The notes under the pieces were generated by a model, which searched no databases, had not been told where the DNA came from, and worked only from the letters and a program-made list of their open reading frames with translations. Of a DNA stretch of 27,117 nucleotides, positions 14,883-23,113 are shown in pieces. Position 1 is the stretch's first letter. Every line of letters begins with the position of its first letter. Location of the stretch: positions 1 to 27,117 of the forward strand of contig JAYOED010000029.1 of the NCBI GenBank assembly GCA_038106575.1, written 5' to 3'. Source of the DNA: Ga0077527 sp038106575 (GTDB taxonomy: Bacteria > Pseudomonadota > Gammaproteobacteria > Burkholderiales > SG8-41). The translations under genes were made by a program, and so were the position numbers.

Positions 14883-16673
14883 ATGCAGCGAATCCGCAAT
14901 TTTTCCATCATCGCCCATATCGACCATGGCAAATCGACGCTGGCTGACCGGTTCATCCAGCTTTGCGGGGGGCTGACCGCACGCGAAATGGAATCGCAGG
15001 TGCTGGATTCAATGGATCTCGAACGTGAGCGCGGCATCACCATCAAAGCGCAAACTGCCGCATTGAGTTATCAGGCACGTAACGGTGAAGTCTATCAACT
15101 CAACCTGATCGATACGCCGGGTCACGTCGATTTTTCCTATGAGGTGTCGCGATCCCTGGCCGCCTGCGAAGGCGCGTTGCTGGTGGTCGATGCATCCCAG
15201 GGTGTGGAGGCTCAAACCGTAGCCAATTGCTACACCGCCATCGAACAGGGTGTGGAAGTCGTTCCGGTATTGAACAAGATGGATTTGCCCCAGGCGGAGC
15301 CTGAGCGGGTGGCGGCCGAAATCGAGGACATCATCGGTATTCCCGCCGCAGATGCCGTCCGGGTCAGCGCCAAGAGTGGGGAAGGAATCGCGAATGTACT
15401 CGAAGACCTGGTGCGGCTGGTACCCCCGCCCAAGGGGGATCCTGAAGCGCCGCTGAAGGCCTTGATCATTGATTCATGGTTCGATAATTATGTCGGCGTT
15501 GTCATGTTGATCCGTGTTGCCGATGGCGAATTGAAGCCCAAAGACCGGATTTTGTTGATGTCTACGAAAGGCAACTTCCTGTGCGAACAGGTGGGTGTCT
15601 TTACCCCTAGGTCGCAGGTGAGGGAACGTCTGGCGGCCGGGGAAGTCGGCTTCGTCATCGCCGGCATCAAGGAGCTGAAGGCAGCCAAAGTGGGCGATAC
15701 GCTGACGCTCCATAACAGGCCCGCGAGTCAGCCATTGCCAGGGTTTAAGGAAATCAAGCCGCAGGTGTTCGCCGGCCTCTATCCTGTCGAATCCAATGAA
15801 TATGAAGCGTTGCGTGACGCTCTCGAGAAACTGCATCTCAACGACGCTTCACTGCGTTTCGAGCCCGAGTCGTCCCAAGCGCTGGGCTTCGGATTCCGTT
15901 GCGGCTTTCTCGGATTGCTGCATATGGATATCGTGCAGGAAAGGCTTGAGCGCGAATACGGGATGTCACTAATCACGACGGCGCCGACGGTCGTTTATCA
16001 GGTGGCTCTACGCGATGGCACGATCACGGAGATAGAAAATCCGTCCCGGCTTCCCGAGCTCAGCCAGATCTCCGAAATACGGGAACCCATGATCAAGGCT
16101 TCCATCCTAGTGCCCAGCGAGTACGTGGGGCCGGTGATGACTTTGTGCACAGAAAAGCGGGGAACCCAGCGCAACATGCAATATCTGGGGCGTCAGGTCA
16201 TGTTGACTTATGAGTTGCCACTGAATGAAGTTGTCATGGATTTTTTTGACAGATTAAAGTCGGTTTCCCGGGGCTATGCTTCACTGGACTATGACTTTCT
16301 CGAATACAGGGCCGGTGATCTGGTGCGACTGGATATCCTGATCAACGGTGAAAAAGTGGATGCGTTGTCGCTGATCGTGCACAGGGCAAATGCCCAATTC
16401 CGCGGCCGCGAAGTCGCGGCGAAAATGCGGCAGTTGATTCCCCGCCAGATGTTCGACATCGCGGTTCAAGCCGCAATAGGAGCACACATCATTGCACGGG
16501 AAACTGTCAAAGCGCTTCGCAAGAACGTGCTTGCCAAATGCTATGGCGGAGACATCACGCGTAAGAAAAAGCTGCTTGAAAAGCAGAAGGCTGGAAAAAA
16601 GCGCATGAAACAGGTTGGTACTGTCGAAATTCCGCAGGAGGCTTTTCTAGCTATCCTGCAGGTTGAAAAATAG
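14883..16673 (+). CDS. lepA: Elongation factor 4 (LepA), ribosome back-translocating GTPase
   Basis: Translational GTPase of 596 residues, the usual length. G-domain motifs: AHIDHGKST (11-19), the switch segment MDLERERGITIKAQT, DTPGHVDF (from 77) and NKMD (131-134). The later domains include the EF4-specific C-terminal region; GYASLDYDFLEYR and KALRKNVLAKCYGGDITRKKK are LepA signatures. The leader peptide-like hairpin upstream may influence its expression. lepB follows 11 bp downstream, the classical lepA-lepB operon. Start ATG 14883 aligns exactly with the family start (MQRIRNFSIIAHIDHG), though the ribosome site is weak. Confidence 0.98.
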   Translation: MQRIRNFSIIAHIDHGKSTLADRFIQLCGGLTAREMESQVLDSMDLERERGITIKAQTAALSYQARNGEVYQLNLIDTPGHVDFSYEVSRSLAACEGALLVVDASQGVEAQTVANCYTAIEQGVEVVPVLNKMDLPQAEPERVAAEIEDIIGIPAADAVRVSAKSGEGIANVLEDLVRLVPPPKGDPEAPLKALIIDSWFDNYVGVVMLIRVADGELKPKDRILLMSTKGNFLCEQVGVFTPRSQVRERLAAGEVGFVIAGIKELKAAKVGDTLTLHNRPASQPLPGFKEIKPQVFAGLYPVESNEYEALRDALEKLHLNDASLRFEPESSQALGFGFRCGFLGLLHMDIVQERLEREYGMSLITTAPTVVYQVALRDGTITEIENPSRLPELSQISEIREPMIKASILVPSEYVGPVMTLCTEKRGTQRNMQYLGRQVMLTYELPLNEVVMDFFDRLKSVSRGYASLDYDFLEYRAGDLVRLDILINGEKVDALSLIVHRANAQFRGREVAAKMRQLIPRQMFDIAVQAAIGAHIIARETVKALRKNVLAKCYGGDITRKKKLLEKQKAGKKRMKQVGTVEIPQEAFLAILQVEK

Positions 16674-16684
16674 CAGGAAAGCCG

Positions 16685-17488
16685 ATGTTTTTTGCCCTGA
16701 TCATGCTCGTGCTTTTGGTGATTACCGGCGTCGTCTGGCTTGCCGAGTTGACCTATTTCCGCAAGCATCGTCCGGTGGGCGTGCCTCAGCCCTGGTGGAT
16801 CGAATATCCCGCCAGTTTTTTTCCCGTGATCCTGGTCGTGTTCCTGCTGCGTTCATTCCTGGTCGAGCCGTTCAAGATTCCTTCGGGCTCGATGTTGCCG
16901 ACTTTACAGGTCGGTGATTTCATACTGGTCAATAAGTTCACCTATGGCATCCGGCTACCGGTCGCGAATAACCGCATCATCGAAGTCAATGAGCCGCAGC
17001 GCGGTGAAGTCATGGTATTCCGATACCCGGATAATCCGTCCCTGGACTACATCAAGCGGGTCGTCGGGGTTCCTGGTGATGAAATCGTTTACTCCGGTAA
17101 GCGCCTGACCATCAATGGAAAGGAAATTCCATTGAATGCTGATGGTGAATACAATTATCTTGATGGAGGAGTCAACTTCGTGTCGACCGCGCGATTCAGG
17201 GAAAAGCTGGGGGATCACGAGCATGAGGTGCTGCTACAGTCAAAAGTCCCGCCAGTACAGCTGGGTGGGGTAATGCACTTTCCCTTCCGCGAGAATTGCG
17301 CCTACAATGATTCAGGTTTCCGGTGCAAAGTTCCTGCGAGCTATTACTTTCTGATGGGTGATAATCGGGACAGCAGCAGCGACAGCCGGTACTGGGGATT
17401 TGTGCCGGAGCGCAACATTGTCGGCAAGGCGTTTATGATTTGGTGGAATTTCGACGACCTCAAGCGCATCGGTCGTTCAATAAACTGA
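16685..17488 (+). CDS. lepB: Signal peptidase I (leader peptidase)
   Basis: Membrane serine protease that removes Sec signal peptides. The 267 residues begin with two hydrophobic helices (about 2-20 and 45-58). Then PSGSM holds the nucleophile Ser69, and DYIKRVVGVPGDEI the general base Lys124, forming the Ser-Lys dyad. The C-terminal MGDNRDSSSDSRYWGFVP is box E of the family. ATG 16685 has AGGAAA as ribosome site within the lepA-lepB gap. The signal peptides seen on RseB, MucD and the transporter protein are the sort of substrate it processes. Confidence 0.97.
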   Translation: MFFALIMLVLLVITGVVWLAELTYFRKHRPVGVPQPWWIEYPASFFPVILVVFLLRSFLVEPFKIPSGSMLPTLQVGDFILVNKFTYGIRLPVANNRIIEVNEPQRGEVMVFRYPDNPSLDYIKRVVGVPGDEIVYSGKRLTINGKEIPLNADGEYNYLDGGVNFVSTARFREKLGDHEHEVLLQSKVPPVQLGGVMHFPFRENCAYNDSGFRCKVPASYYFLMGDNRDSSSDSRYWGFVPERNIVGKAFMIWWNFDDLKRIGRSIN

Positions 17489-17510
17489 TGATATTTGGCG
17501 GGAGGTGTAC

Positions 17511-17864
17511 ATGCGCGCACAACTCGGTATTTCTCTGACGAGATTCATGGTTTTTGCATTCTTTGCAGTAGCGCTTTTGATGCTGGGATTCAAGATTGGT
17601 CCGGCTTATGCCGAGTTTTACTCGATCCAGAAAATCATGAAAACGATGGCTGCAGAACCCGGAATGCTGAACGCTCCACGCGGAGAAATAAATACTGCAT
17701 TCAATAACCGCGCTGGCATCTATCATATCAAAGCCATTTCCTACAGTGATCTAGCCTTCGAAAAATACGGCTCAAGCGTCGTGTTTAGCGCTCCATACTC
17801 TGCTCGTGTTCCGCTGTTTTACAATCTCAGCGCGTGCATGGATTTCAATCCCACTTCCAAATAG
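17511..17864 (+). CDS. DUF4845 family small membrane protein
   Basis: A 117-residue protein with one N-terminal transmembrane helix (about 10-30) and a periplasm-facing remainder. ATG 17511 is chosen because GGGAGG ends 5 nt upstream; a GTG at 17505 overlaps that site. The start RAQLGISLTRFM followed by a hydrophobic helix and GPAYAEFYSIQKIMK matches the DUF4845 family, which is regularly found between lepB and rnc in betaproteobacteria and pseudomonads. Function is not known to me. The location suggests constitutive cotranscription with lepB and rnc. Confidence 0.85.
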   Translation: MRAQLGISLTRFMVFAFFAVALLMLGFKIGPAYAEFYSIQKIMKTMAAEPGMLNAPRGEINTAFNNRAGIYHIKAISYSDLAFEKYGSSVVFSAPYSARVPLFYNLSACMDFNPTSK

Positions 17865-17882
17865 ACGCATCCCGCCGTTCGA

Positions 17883-18566
17883 TTGCCGTCCGACGTGAAA
17901 CTCGATGTCATCAGCGAGAAAATTGGGTACCGTTTTTTCAATGCGGAGCTGCTGTGCCGTGCACTGACGCACAGGTCTTGCAGCGCGGCACACAATGAAC
18001 GCCTGGAGTATTTGGGTGACAGTGTTCTCAACTGTGTAATTGCCCTTGAGTTGTACTCGCGTTTTCCGGACTGCAGCGAAGGCGAGCTGTCCCGCCTGCG
18101 GGCGAATCTGGTAAACCAGAACGCCTTGCATGAAATCGCCCTCGAATGCAGTCTTGGCGAGCACATGCTGCTCGGCGAAGGGGAGATCAAAAGCGGAGGT
18201 GCTCAACGTCCGTCAATCCTAGCGGACGCTGTTGAAGCGGCCATTGGCGCCGTACTGCTGGATGGCGGTTTCGAGGCTGCACGTACTACGGTGCGACGTC
18301 TTTTTGCGGCTAGTCTTGCGACAGTTAATCCTGATGCATGCGGCAAGGACGCAAAAACACTGCTGCAGGAACTCCTGCAGGGTAGGGGGATGCCGCTGCC
18401 TGTTTATTCCTTGCTGGATACCCGAGGACATGCGCATGCACAGACTTTTCACGTGCAATGCGCGGTGGAAATGCTGGCGCTGAAAACCGAGGGCGTTGGC
18501 AGCAACCGACGTGCTGCCGAACAGGACTCGGCACGCAAGGCTTACGCGCTCGCGATCGGGAAATGA
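17883..18566 (+). CDS. rnc: Ribonuclease III
   Basis: Double-strand-specific endoribonuclease for rRNA and mRNA processing. At 227 residues it has the signature NERLEYLGDSVL (38-49) with Glu42 and Asp46, and Asp115/Glu118 in SILADAVEAAIGA, the metal site; all match E. coli RNase III. A double-stranded RNA-binding domain covers about 155-226 (DAKTLLQELLQGRG ... AAEQDSARKAYALA). No ATG exists at the expected start: the frame begins with TTG 17883 or GTG 17895, and neither has a good ribosome site, so the start is uncertain by four codons. The stop overlaps the era start as ATGA. Confidence 0.96.
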   Translation: MPSDVKLDVISEKIGYRFFNAELLCRALTHRSCSAAHNERLEYLGDSVLNCVIALELYSRFPDCSEGELSRLRANLVNQNALHEIALECSLGEHMLLGEGEIKSGGAQRPSILADAVEAAIGAVLLDGGFEAARTTVRRLFAASLATVNPDACGKDAKTLLQELLQGRGMPLPVYSLLDTRGHAHAQTFHVQCAVEMLALKTEGVGSNRRAAEQDSARKAYALAIGK

Positions 18567-19456
18567 CGGATATTCCCGGTCACCGCTCCGGATACGTTGC
18601 CATTTTAGGCCGTCCCAATGTCGGCAAGTCGACTCTGCTTAACCGGATGGTCGGTCATAAAATCAGCATTACCTCACGTCGTCCGCAGACCACCCGGCAA
18701 CCGGTTACCGGTATTTTTACAGGGGACAACGCCCAGCTCGTTTTTGTCGACACCCCCGGATTCCAGATCAGGCACGTAAACATCATGAACCGCCTGATGA
18801 ATCGCAGTGTTTCACGCAGCATTACCGGGGTCGATGCCGTCATCTGGGTCATTGAGGCCATGCACTTCGAGGACGGTGATCAGGCGGTTCTCTCCTTGCT
18901 GGATCACGTGCCCAATCTGGTGATCGCCGTCAACAAAATCGATAATGTTTACAATAAAAACGAACTTCTGCCTTTTATCGAGGATGTGCACAACCGCATC
19001 AAGGCACATGCAATCATTCCCGTAGCAGCGGCAACGGGTTCGGGCATCAATCAGCTGTTGTCTAGCGTCAGTGAGTTGCTTCCCTGTCAGGAGCGCCTGT
19101 ATGGTAAGGATGAAATCACCACCTCCAGTGAACGCAGCTTGGCGGCTGAGTTAGTTCGCGAAAAACTTTTCCGGCTGTTGGGAGCGGAATTGCCGTATTC
19201 AACGACAGTCGACATCGAGAAATTTGAAGTTGTAAACGGCGTACGCCGGATTTACGCACGAATTCTCGTCAACAAGGAAAGCCAGAAATCGATTGTCATC
19301 GGCAAGGGCGGCGCAAAGCTAAAGCAAATCGCCATGCAGGCACGCAAAGATATGGAAGTGCTGTTTGGCGGCAAAGTCTTTCTTGAGGTTTGGGTCAGGG
19401 TAAAGTCAGGCTGGGCCGATGACCGTGCGCTTCTGAAACGCGCTGGAATTGAATAA
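18563..19456 (+). CDS. era: GTPase Era (16S rRNA maturation, ribosome assembly)
   Basis: Essential GTPase binding the 3' end of 16S rRNA. The 297 residues start at the ATG overlapping the rnc stop (ATGA, 18563-18566); the same frame is open upstream but that part only overlaps rnc. Motifs: GRPNVGKST (16-24, P-loop), TTRQPVTGI (switch I), DTPGF, NKID (124-127), and the KH domain VIGKGGAKLKQIA with GKGG at 247-250. The rnc-era pair is conserved because both act on rRNA processing. The 4-base overlap implies translational coupling. Confidence 0.97.
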   Translation: MTDIPGHRSGYVAILGRPNVGKSTLLNRMVGHKISITSRRPQTTRQPVTGIFTGDNAQLVFVDTPGFQIRHVNIMNRLMNRSVSRSITGVDAVIWVIEAMHFEDGDQAVLSLLDHVPNLVIAVNKIDNVYNKNELLPFIEDVHNRIKAHAIIPVAAATGSGINQLLSSVSELLPCQERLYGKDEITTSSERSLAAELVREKLFRLLGAELPYSTTVDIEKFEVVNGVRRIYARILVNKESQKSIVIGKGGAKLKQIAMQARKDMEVLFGGKVFLEVWVRVKSGWADDRALLKRAGIE

Positions 19457-19481
19457 AATAAATTAAAACAATGGATTACAG

Positions 19482-19487
19482 TATAAT
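19482..19487 (+). promoter_or_regulatory. Possible -10 box upstream of recO
   Basis: A perfect TATAAT lies in an AT-rich stretch (19449-19495) that contrasts with the surrounding GC-rich genes, in the 69-bp gap between era and recO. No convincing -35 hexamer is visible 15-18 bp upstream, so strength is doubtful. If used, it would start a recO-pdxJ-acpS-nagZ transcript about 30 nt before the recO ATG. Confidence 0.4.
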
Positions 19488-19525
19488 ATTTTTATGCAGG
19501 ATGGCCCCTGGAGGTCATTGGCAGG

Positions 19526-20251
19526 ATGGGTGAGCGAACGCGCCTGGACGGTCAGCCAGCCTATCTCCTGCACGCTTATCCTTACCGCGAGACTAGCCTG
19601 GTGGCGGAACTTTTTAGCCGGGAACTGGGGAGGGTTGCGGTTATCGCGCGTGGAGCGCGACGCCCTCGTTCGTCATTACGCGGTGTTTTAAGGGCTTTCC
19701 AGCCCTTGTTGGTCGGATGGGCTGGAAAAGTAGAACTGAAAACCCTGCATAAAGCTGAATGGCATGGTGGTTATTTGCCGCTTCAGGGCCTTAGCCTGAT
19801 TTGCGGTTTTTATCTGAACGAATTGTTGCTGAAGCTGCTGCCAAGGGAGGATGCCCATGAGCGACTGTTCGAGGCTTATGCCTCCACACTGATGCAACTG
19901 GCTGGAACGGGTGACCATGCGGCCATTCTGCGCCGGTTCGAACGGATACTGCTGCAGGAACTGGGGTATGGACCGGTTCTGGAGCGTGAAGTACTGCAGG
20001 GCAGGCCGATAATACCGGATGCGCATTACCGCTACGTGCCGGAGCGCGGTCCGCTGCCTGCAGACAATCCTGAGGGAAAAATCGGCGTAGAATTAGTGGG
20101 GCAGACGTTAATTGACATGGCGGCTGATCACTACGCCGATCCGCGAACCGTCCAACAGAGCAAAGTCTTGATGCGGGCTCTGATTAATCATTGTCTGGGT
20201 CAGCAAACGCTGCATTCGCGAAAGTTGCTGCGCGATCTGCAGCAAATGTAA
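19526..20251 (+). CDS. recO: DNA repair protein RecO
   Basis: Recombination mediator of the RecFOR pathway that anneals DNA and loads RecA on SSB-coated gaps. The 241 residues fit the family. The N-terminal OB-fold part has PAYLLHAYPYRETSLVAELF and LGRVAVIARGARRPRS; the middle has GFYLNELLLKLLPREDAHERLF, and ILLQELGYGPVL follows. ATG 19526 is chosen; GGAGG lies 12 nt upstream, rather far. The rnc-era-recO-pdxJ-acpS order is classical for proteobacteria. Confidence 0.95.
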   Translation: MGERTRLDGQPAYLLHAYPYRETSLVAELFSRELGRVAVIARGARRPRSSLRGVLRAFQPLLVGWAGKVELKTLHKAEWHGGYLPLQGLSLICGFYLNELLLKLLPREDAHERLFEAYASTLMQLAGTGDHAAILRRFERILLQELGYGPVLEREVLQGRPIIPDAHYRYVPERGPLPADNPEGKIGVELVGQTLIDMAADHYADPRTVQQSKVLMRALINHCLGQQTLHSRKLLRDLQQM

Positions 20252-20273
20252 ATGGAAATAACGTCATAACCGC

Positions 20274-21014
20274 ATGACCAAGCTCAGCGTCAACATCAAC
20301 AAAATCGCACTGCTGCGCAATTCGCGAAATTTGAATATCCCGGATGTATTGCGTGCCGCGGATATTGTTCTGGGTGCCGGCGCCTGTGGCATCACCGTTC
20401 ATCCCCGCCCTGACGCAAGGCATATTCGTGCCTCCGATGTGTACGATCTTGCCAGAATGCTTAAGTCGAGACCCGGGATCGAATTCAATATCGAAGGCAA
20501 CCCGTTCGAAAATCCCTTGCTCGAACTGGCGCGTGCTGTCAGGCCGCAGCAGTGCACCCTGGTGCCGGATACGCCAGAGGCCGCGACTTCGGATCATGGC
20601 TGGGATGCCAGCGCCGATGCCAGCCGTCTGCGGCCGGTAATTGCTGAACTACATGATCTTGGAATCCGCGTGAGCCTGTTCATGGATCCGTTGCCGGCTG
20701 CAATGGCAGCAGTGGCAGCCCTCGGTGCAGACCGCATAGAACTTTACACGGAGCCCTATGCAAGGGCCCATGGAACCAGAGGGGAGGAAGCCGTGCTGGC
20801 CGGTTACGCGGCTGCAGCCCGTCGCGCACAGGATTGCGGTCTCGGCGTGAATGCGGGGCACGATTTAAATAGTACCAATCTTTTACGTTTTCTCTCTGTA
20901 GTTCCAGGCGTTTCAGAGGTGTCAATCGGGCATGCTCTCATTGCCGATGCTCTCGAGACTGGACTGGCGGCGACTGTCGCGAAATACTTGCGCATCATTG
21001 CGGAGTCAAAATGA
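20274..21014 (+). CDS. pdxJ: Pyridoxine 5'-phosphate synthase
   Basis: Closes the pyridine ring of vitamin B6 from 1-deoxyxylulose 5-phosphate and 3-amino-2-oxopropyl phosphate. The 246-residue barrel shows KLSVNINKIALLRN, AGACGITVHPRPDARHI, FNIEGNP, CTLVPDTPEAATSDHGWD, RVSLFMDP, RIELYTEPYA and GLGVNAGHDLN, all PdxJ signatures. PLP made here is the cofactor of the transaminase at 8107-9438. The stop overlaps the acpS start (ATGA). Confidence 0.98.
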   Translation: MTKLSVNINKIALLRNSRNLNIPDVLRAADIVLGAGACGITVHPRPDARHIRASDVYDLARMLKSRPGIEFNIEGNPFENPLLELARAVRPQQCTLVPDTPEAATSDHGWDASADASRLRPVIAELHDLGIRVSLFMDPLPAAMAAVAALGADRIELYTEPYARAHGTRGEEAVLAGYAAAARRAQDCGLGVNAGHDLNSTNLLRFLSVVPGVSEVSIGHALIADALETGLAATVAKYLRIIAESK

Positions 21015-21388
21015 TTTACGGCATTGGCATAGACGTCATACAGCCGCACCGCGTGGCGCGCCTGCTGAAAAAATACGGAGACCGCTTTGTCAGGAGGGTG
21101 CTGACACCACTAGAGCAACCACGGTACGAGTGCAGCTCGCAGCCGGTATTTTTTCTGGCTAACCGGTTTGCTGCCAAGGAGGCATTTTCAAAGGCGATTG
21201 GGACGGGATTCCGGTATCCGGTAACGTTGCAATGTATCAGTGTTGTCCAGAATCCGGCTGGCAAGCCGGGATTCCGGTTTAATGATGCCCTGAGTAAGCT
21301 GGTAACCAGCAACGGTATTACAGGCTTCCATTTGACCATCAGTGACGAATCCAGTCTCGCTTGTGCCTGCGTGGTGCTTGAAAAATGA
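21011..21388 (+). CDS. acpS: Holo-[acyl-carrier-protein] synthase
   Basis: Transfers 4'-phosphopantetheine from CoA to acyl carrier protein. The 125 residues begin MIYGIGIDVIQPHRV with the magnesium ligand Asp8, and contain RFAAKEAFSKAIGTG with the second acidic ligand Glu56. It ends with the usual strand FHLTISDESSLACACVVLE. Both ends overlap neighbours by ATGA. An imperfect inverted repeat (21250-21274) lies within the coding sequence. Confidence 0.96.
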   Translation: MIYGIGIDVIQPHRVARLLKKYGDRFVRRVLTPLEQPRYECSSQPVFFLANRFAAKEAFSKAIGTGFRYPVTLQCISVVQNPAGKPGFRFNDALSKLVTSNGITGFHLTISDESSLACACVVLEK

Positions 21389-22440
21389 GCAAATCAATGC
21401 TCCTTGGACCAGTCATGCTTGATGTCGTCGGTACTGAACTGACAGCTGATGACATAAAACGGCTGCTGCATCCTCTGGTCGGCGGTGTAATCCTGTTCAG
21501 TCGGAATTTTCAGTCATGCGAGCAGCTGCGTGCGCTGACGGCACAAATACATGCCTTGCGGATGCCTTCATTGATCATTGCCGTAGACCATGAAGGCGGC
21601 CGGGTGCAGCGGTTTCGTGAAGGTTTCACTGCCATTCCGCCCATGCGCGCTCTGGGCCGTGCCTGGGATGAAGATCGGGCTGCCGCCATCAAAACCTCCC
21701 GGGCTCTTGGTTTTGTGCTGGCCGCCGAGCTGCGAATGAACGGTGTTGATCTGTCGTTCGCACCGGTTCTGGATGTCGATTTTGGCAACAGCAGCGTCAT
21801 CGGCGACCGGGCTTTTCACCAGAAACCTAATGTCATCGCCGAGCTTGCACAGGAGTTGGTAAGGGGGATGGGGGAGGCCGGCATGGCTGCCGTCGGCAAA
21901 CACTTTCCCGGGCACGGCCATGTTCGGGCTGATTCGCACCATGAAGTGCCTGTTGATGAGCGTTCACAGGCGGAAATCGAAGGCGAGGATCTGGTGCCGT
22001 TCCGGCGGTTGATCGATAGCGGTCTCGGCGGAATCATGCCTGCTCACGTGATTTATCCGGCAGTCGACAAGGCGCCTGCCGGATTTTCCGAGATCTGGCT
22101 CAAGCGCATCCTACGCGGAAAATTTGGTTTTGAAGGCGTCATATTCAGTGATGATCTGAGCATGGAAGGGGCCAGTGTTGCAGGAGGAGTTGTCAGCCGG
22201 GGCATTGCTGCACTAGAGGCCGGCTGCGACATGATCCTGGTTTGCAACAACCCGAATTCTGCTGATGAACTGCTGGATGGACTGCATTACGACACTCTCC
22301 CTGAAGGGTTGACGCGTCTGTCCTTCATCAGCAGGCTTGCCCTGTCTGCACCAATGCCTTCAGAGGAGAGCGAAGCTTATCGTTCAGCAATGGGAGAGAT
22401 GGCAAGGCTGGAGGGAGCGTCTCCCGACAAGCAGGCATGA
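21385..22440 (+). CDS. nagZ: Beta-N-acetylhexosaminidase NagZ (cell-wall recycling)
   Basis: Cytosolic glycoside hydrolase family 3 enzyme that removes GlcNAc from anhydromuropeptides. The 351 residues show GPVMLDVVGTEL, VGGVILFSRNF, AVDHEGGRVQRFR, SFAPVLDVD, the family loop KHFPGHG-x4-DSH (172-186) with the catalytic Asp184-His186 pair, MPAHVIYP and the nucleophile region FSDDLSMEGA (254-263). Catalytic residues are complete. Translation start overlaps the acpS stop. The 8 bp after its stop lead straight into the UDG gene. Confidence 0.97.
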   Translation: MSKSMLLGPVMLDVVGTELTADDIKRLLHPLVGGVILFSRNFQSCEQLRALTAQIHALRMPSLIIAVDHEGGRVQRFREGFTAIPPMRALGRAWDEDRAAAIKTSRALGFVLAAELRMNGVDLSFAPVLDVDFGNSSVIGDRAFHQKPNVIAELAQELVRGMGEAGMAAVGKHFPGHGHVRADSHHEVPVDERSQAEIEGEDLVPFRRLIDSGLGGIMPAHVIYPAVDKAPAGFSEIWLKRILRGKFGFEGVIFSDDLSMEGASVAGGVVSRGIAALEAGCDMILVCNNPNSADELLDGLHYDTLPEGLTRLSFISRLALSAPMPSEESEAYRSAMGEMARLEGASPDKQA

Positions 22441-22447
22441 AGGGCGA

Positions 22448-23113
22448 ATGCCCGTGGTAAACCAGAAAACGGCTTCAGGATTTTCACCGAACTGCACCCG
22501 CTGCGAGAGACTTTCTGCTCATCTCGCCAGGGTAAGGACCACGCATCCTGACTATCATGCCCGGCCCGTTGCTCCTTTTGGAGATCAGCGTTCAGGGTTG
22601 CTGATCGTCGGTCTTGCGCCGGGAATGCACGGTGCCAACCGTACCGGACGCCCGTTTACCGGAGACCATGCCGGGATACTCCTCTACGACACGCTTTTTC
22701 GTCATGGTTTTTCCAGTCAAGCCGTCGCTACAGCTGCCGACGATGGGCTGGTGCTAAAAAACTGCCGGATCACCAACGCTGTGAAATGCCTGCCTCCTGA
22801 AAACAAGCCGCTGCCCGCGGAAATCCGTACCTGCAATGAATATCTCGGTGCAGAAATTGAAGAGCTCCCGCCTGGAACTGCCATTCTTGCTCTTGGTGCC
22901 ATAGCCCACCAGGCGGTGCTGCGTGCGCTGGAATGCCGCATTTCCGATTTCCGGTTTGCACATGGCGCAGTCCATCCGTTGCCGCGCGATCTGCATTTAT
23001 TCAACAGTTATCATTGCAGTCGATACAACACGCAAACCCGCCGTCTGACGACGAAAATGTTCAATGAAATTTTCGTGCGGATCCGCGATTATCTTGACCG
23101 GAAAAAGTTATGA
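22448..23113 (+). CDS. Uracil-DNA glycosylase, family 5 (UDGb type)
   Basis: Base-excision enzyme removing uracil and some other deaminated bases. From ATG 22448 it is 221 residues; the frame is open further back into nagZ but a GAAGGG ribosome site precedes this ATG. Motif 1 is GLAPGMHGANRTGRPFTGD (54-72), the form of family 5 (UDGb), not the GEAPG of family 4. Motif 3 is HCSRYNTQTRRLT near the end. Cys16-x2-Cys19 and Cys113-x14-Cys128 are placed to hold the [4Fe-4S] cluster of these enzymes. The TGA overlaps the uvrC ATG, which ties two DNA repair functions in one operon. Confidence 0.9.
   Translation: MPVVNQKTASGFSPNCTRCERLSAHLARVRTTHPDYHARPVAPFGDQRSGLLIVGLAPGMHGANRTGRPFTGDHAGILLYDTLFRHGFSSQAVATAADDGLVLKNCRITNAVKCLPPENKPLPAEIRTCNEYLGAEIEELPPGTAILALGAIAHQAVLRALECRISDFRFAHGAVHPLPRDLHLFNSYHCSRYNTQTRRLTTKMFNEIFVRIRDYLDRKKL

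Noticed and set aside
18458..18562. Longer N-terminus for Era
   Set aside because: The upstream part is an alternative frame of rnc; the ATGA overlap start matches the family.
22337..22447. Longer N-terminus for the uracil-DNA glycosylase
   Set aside because: The extra 37 codons lie mostly inside nagZ in another frame and show no family features; ATG 22448 has a ribosome site.
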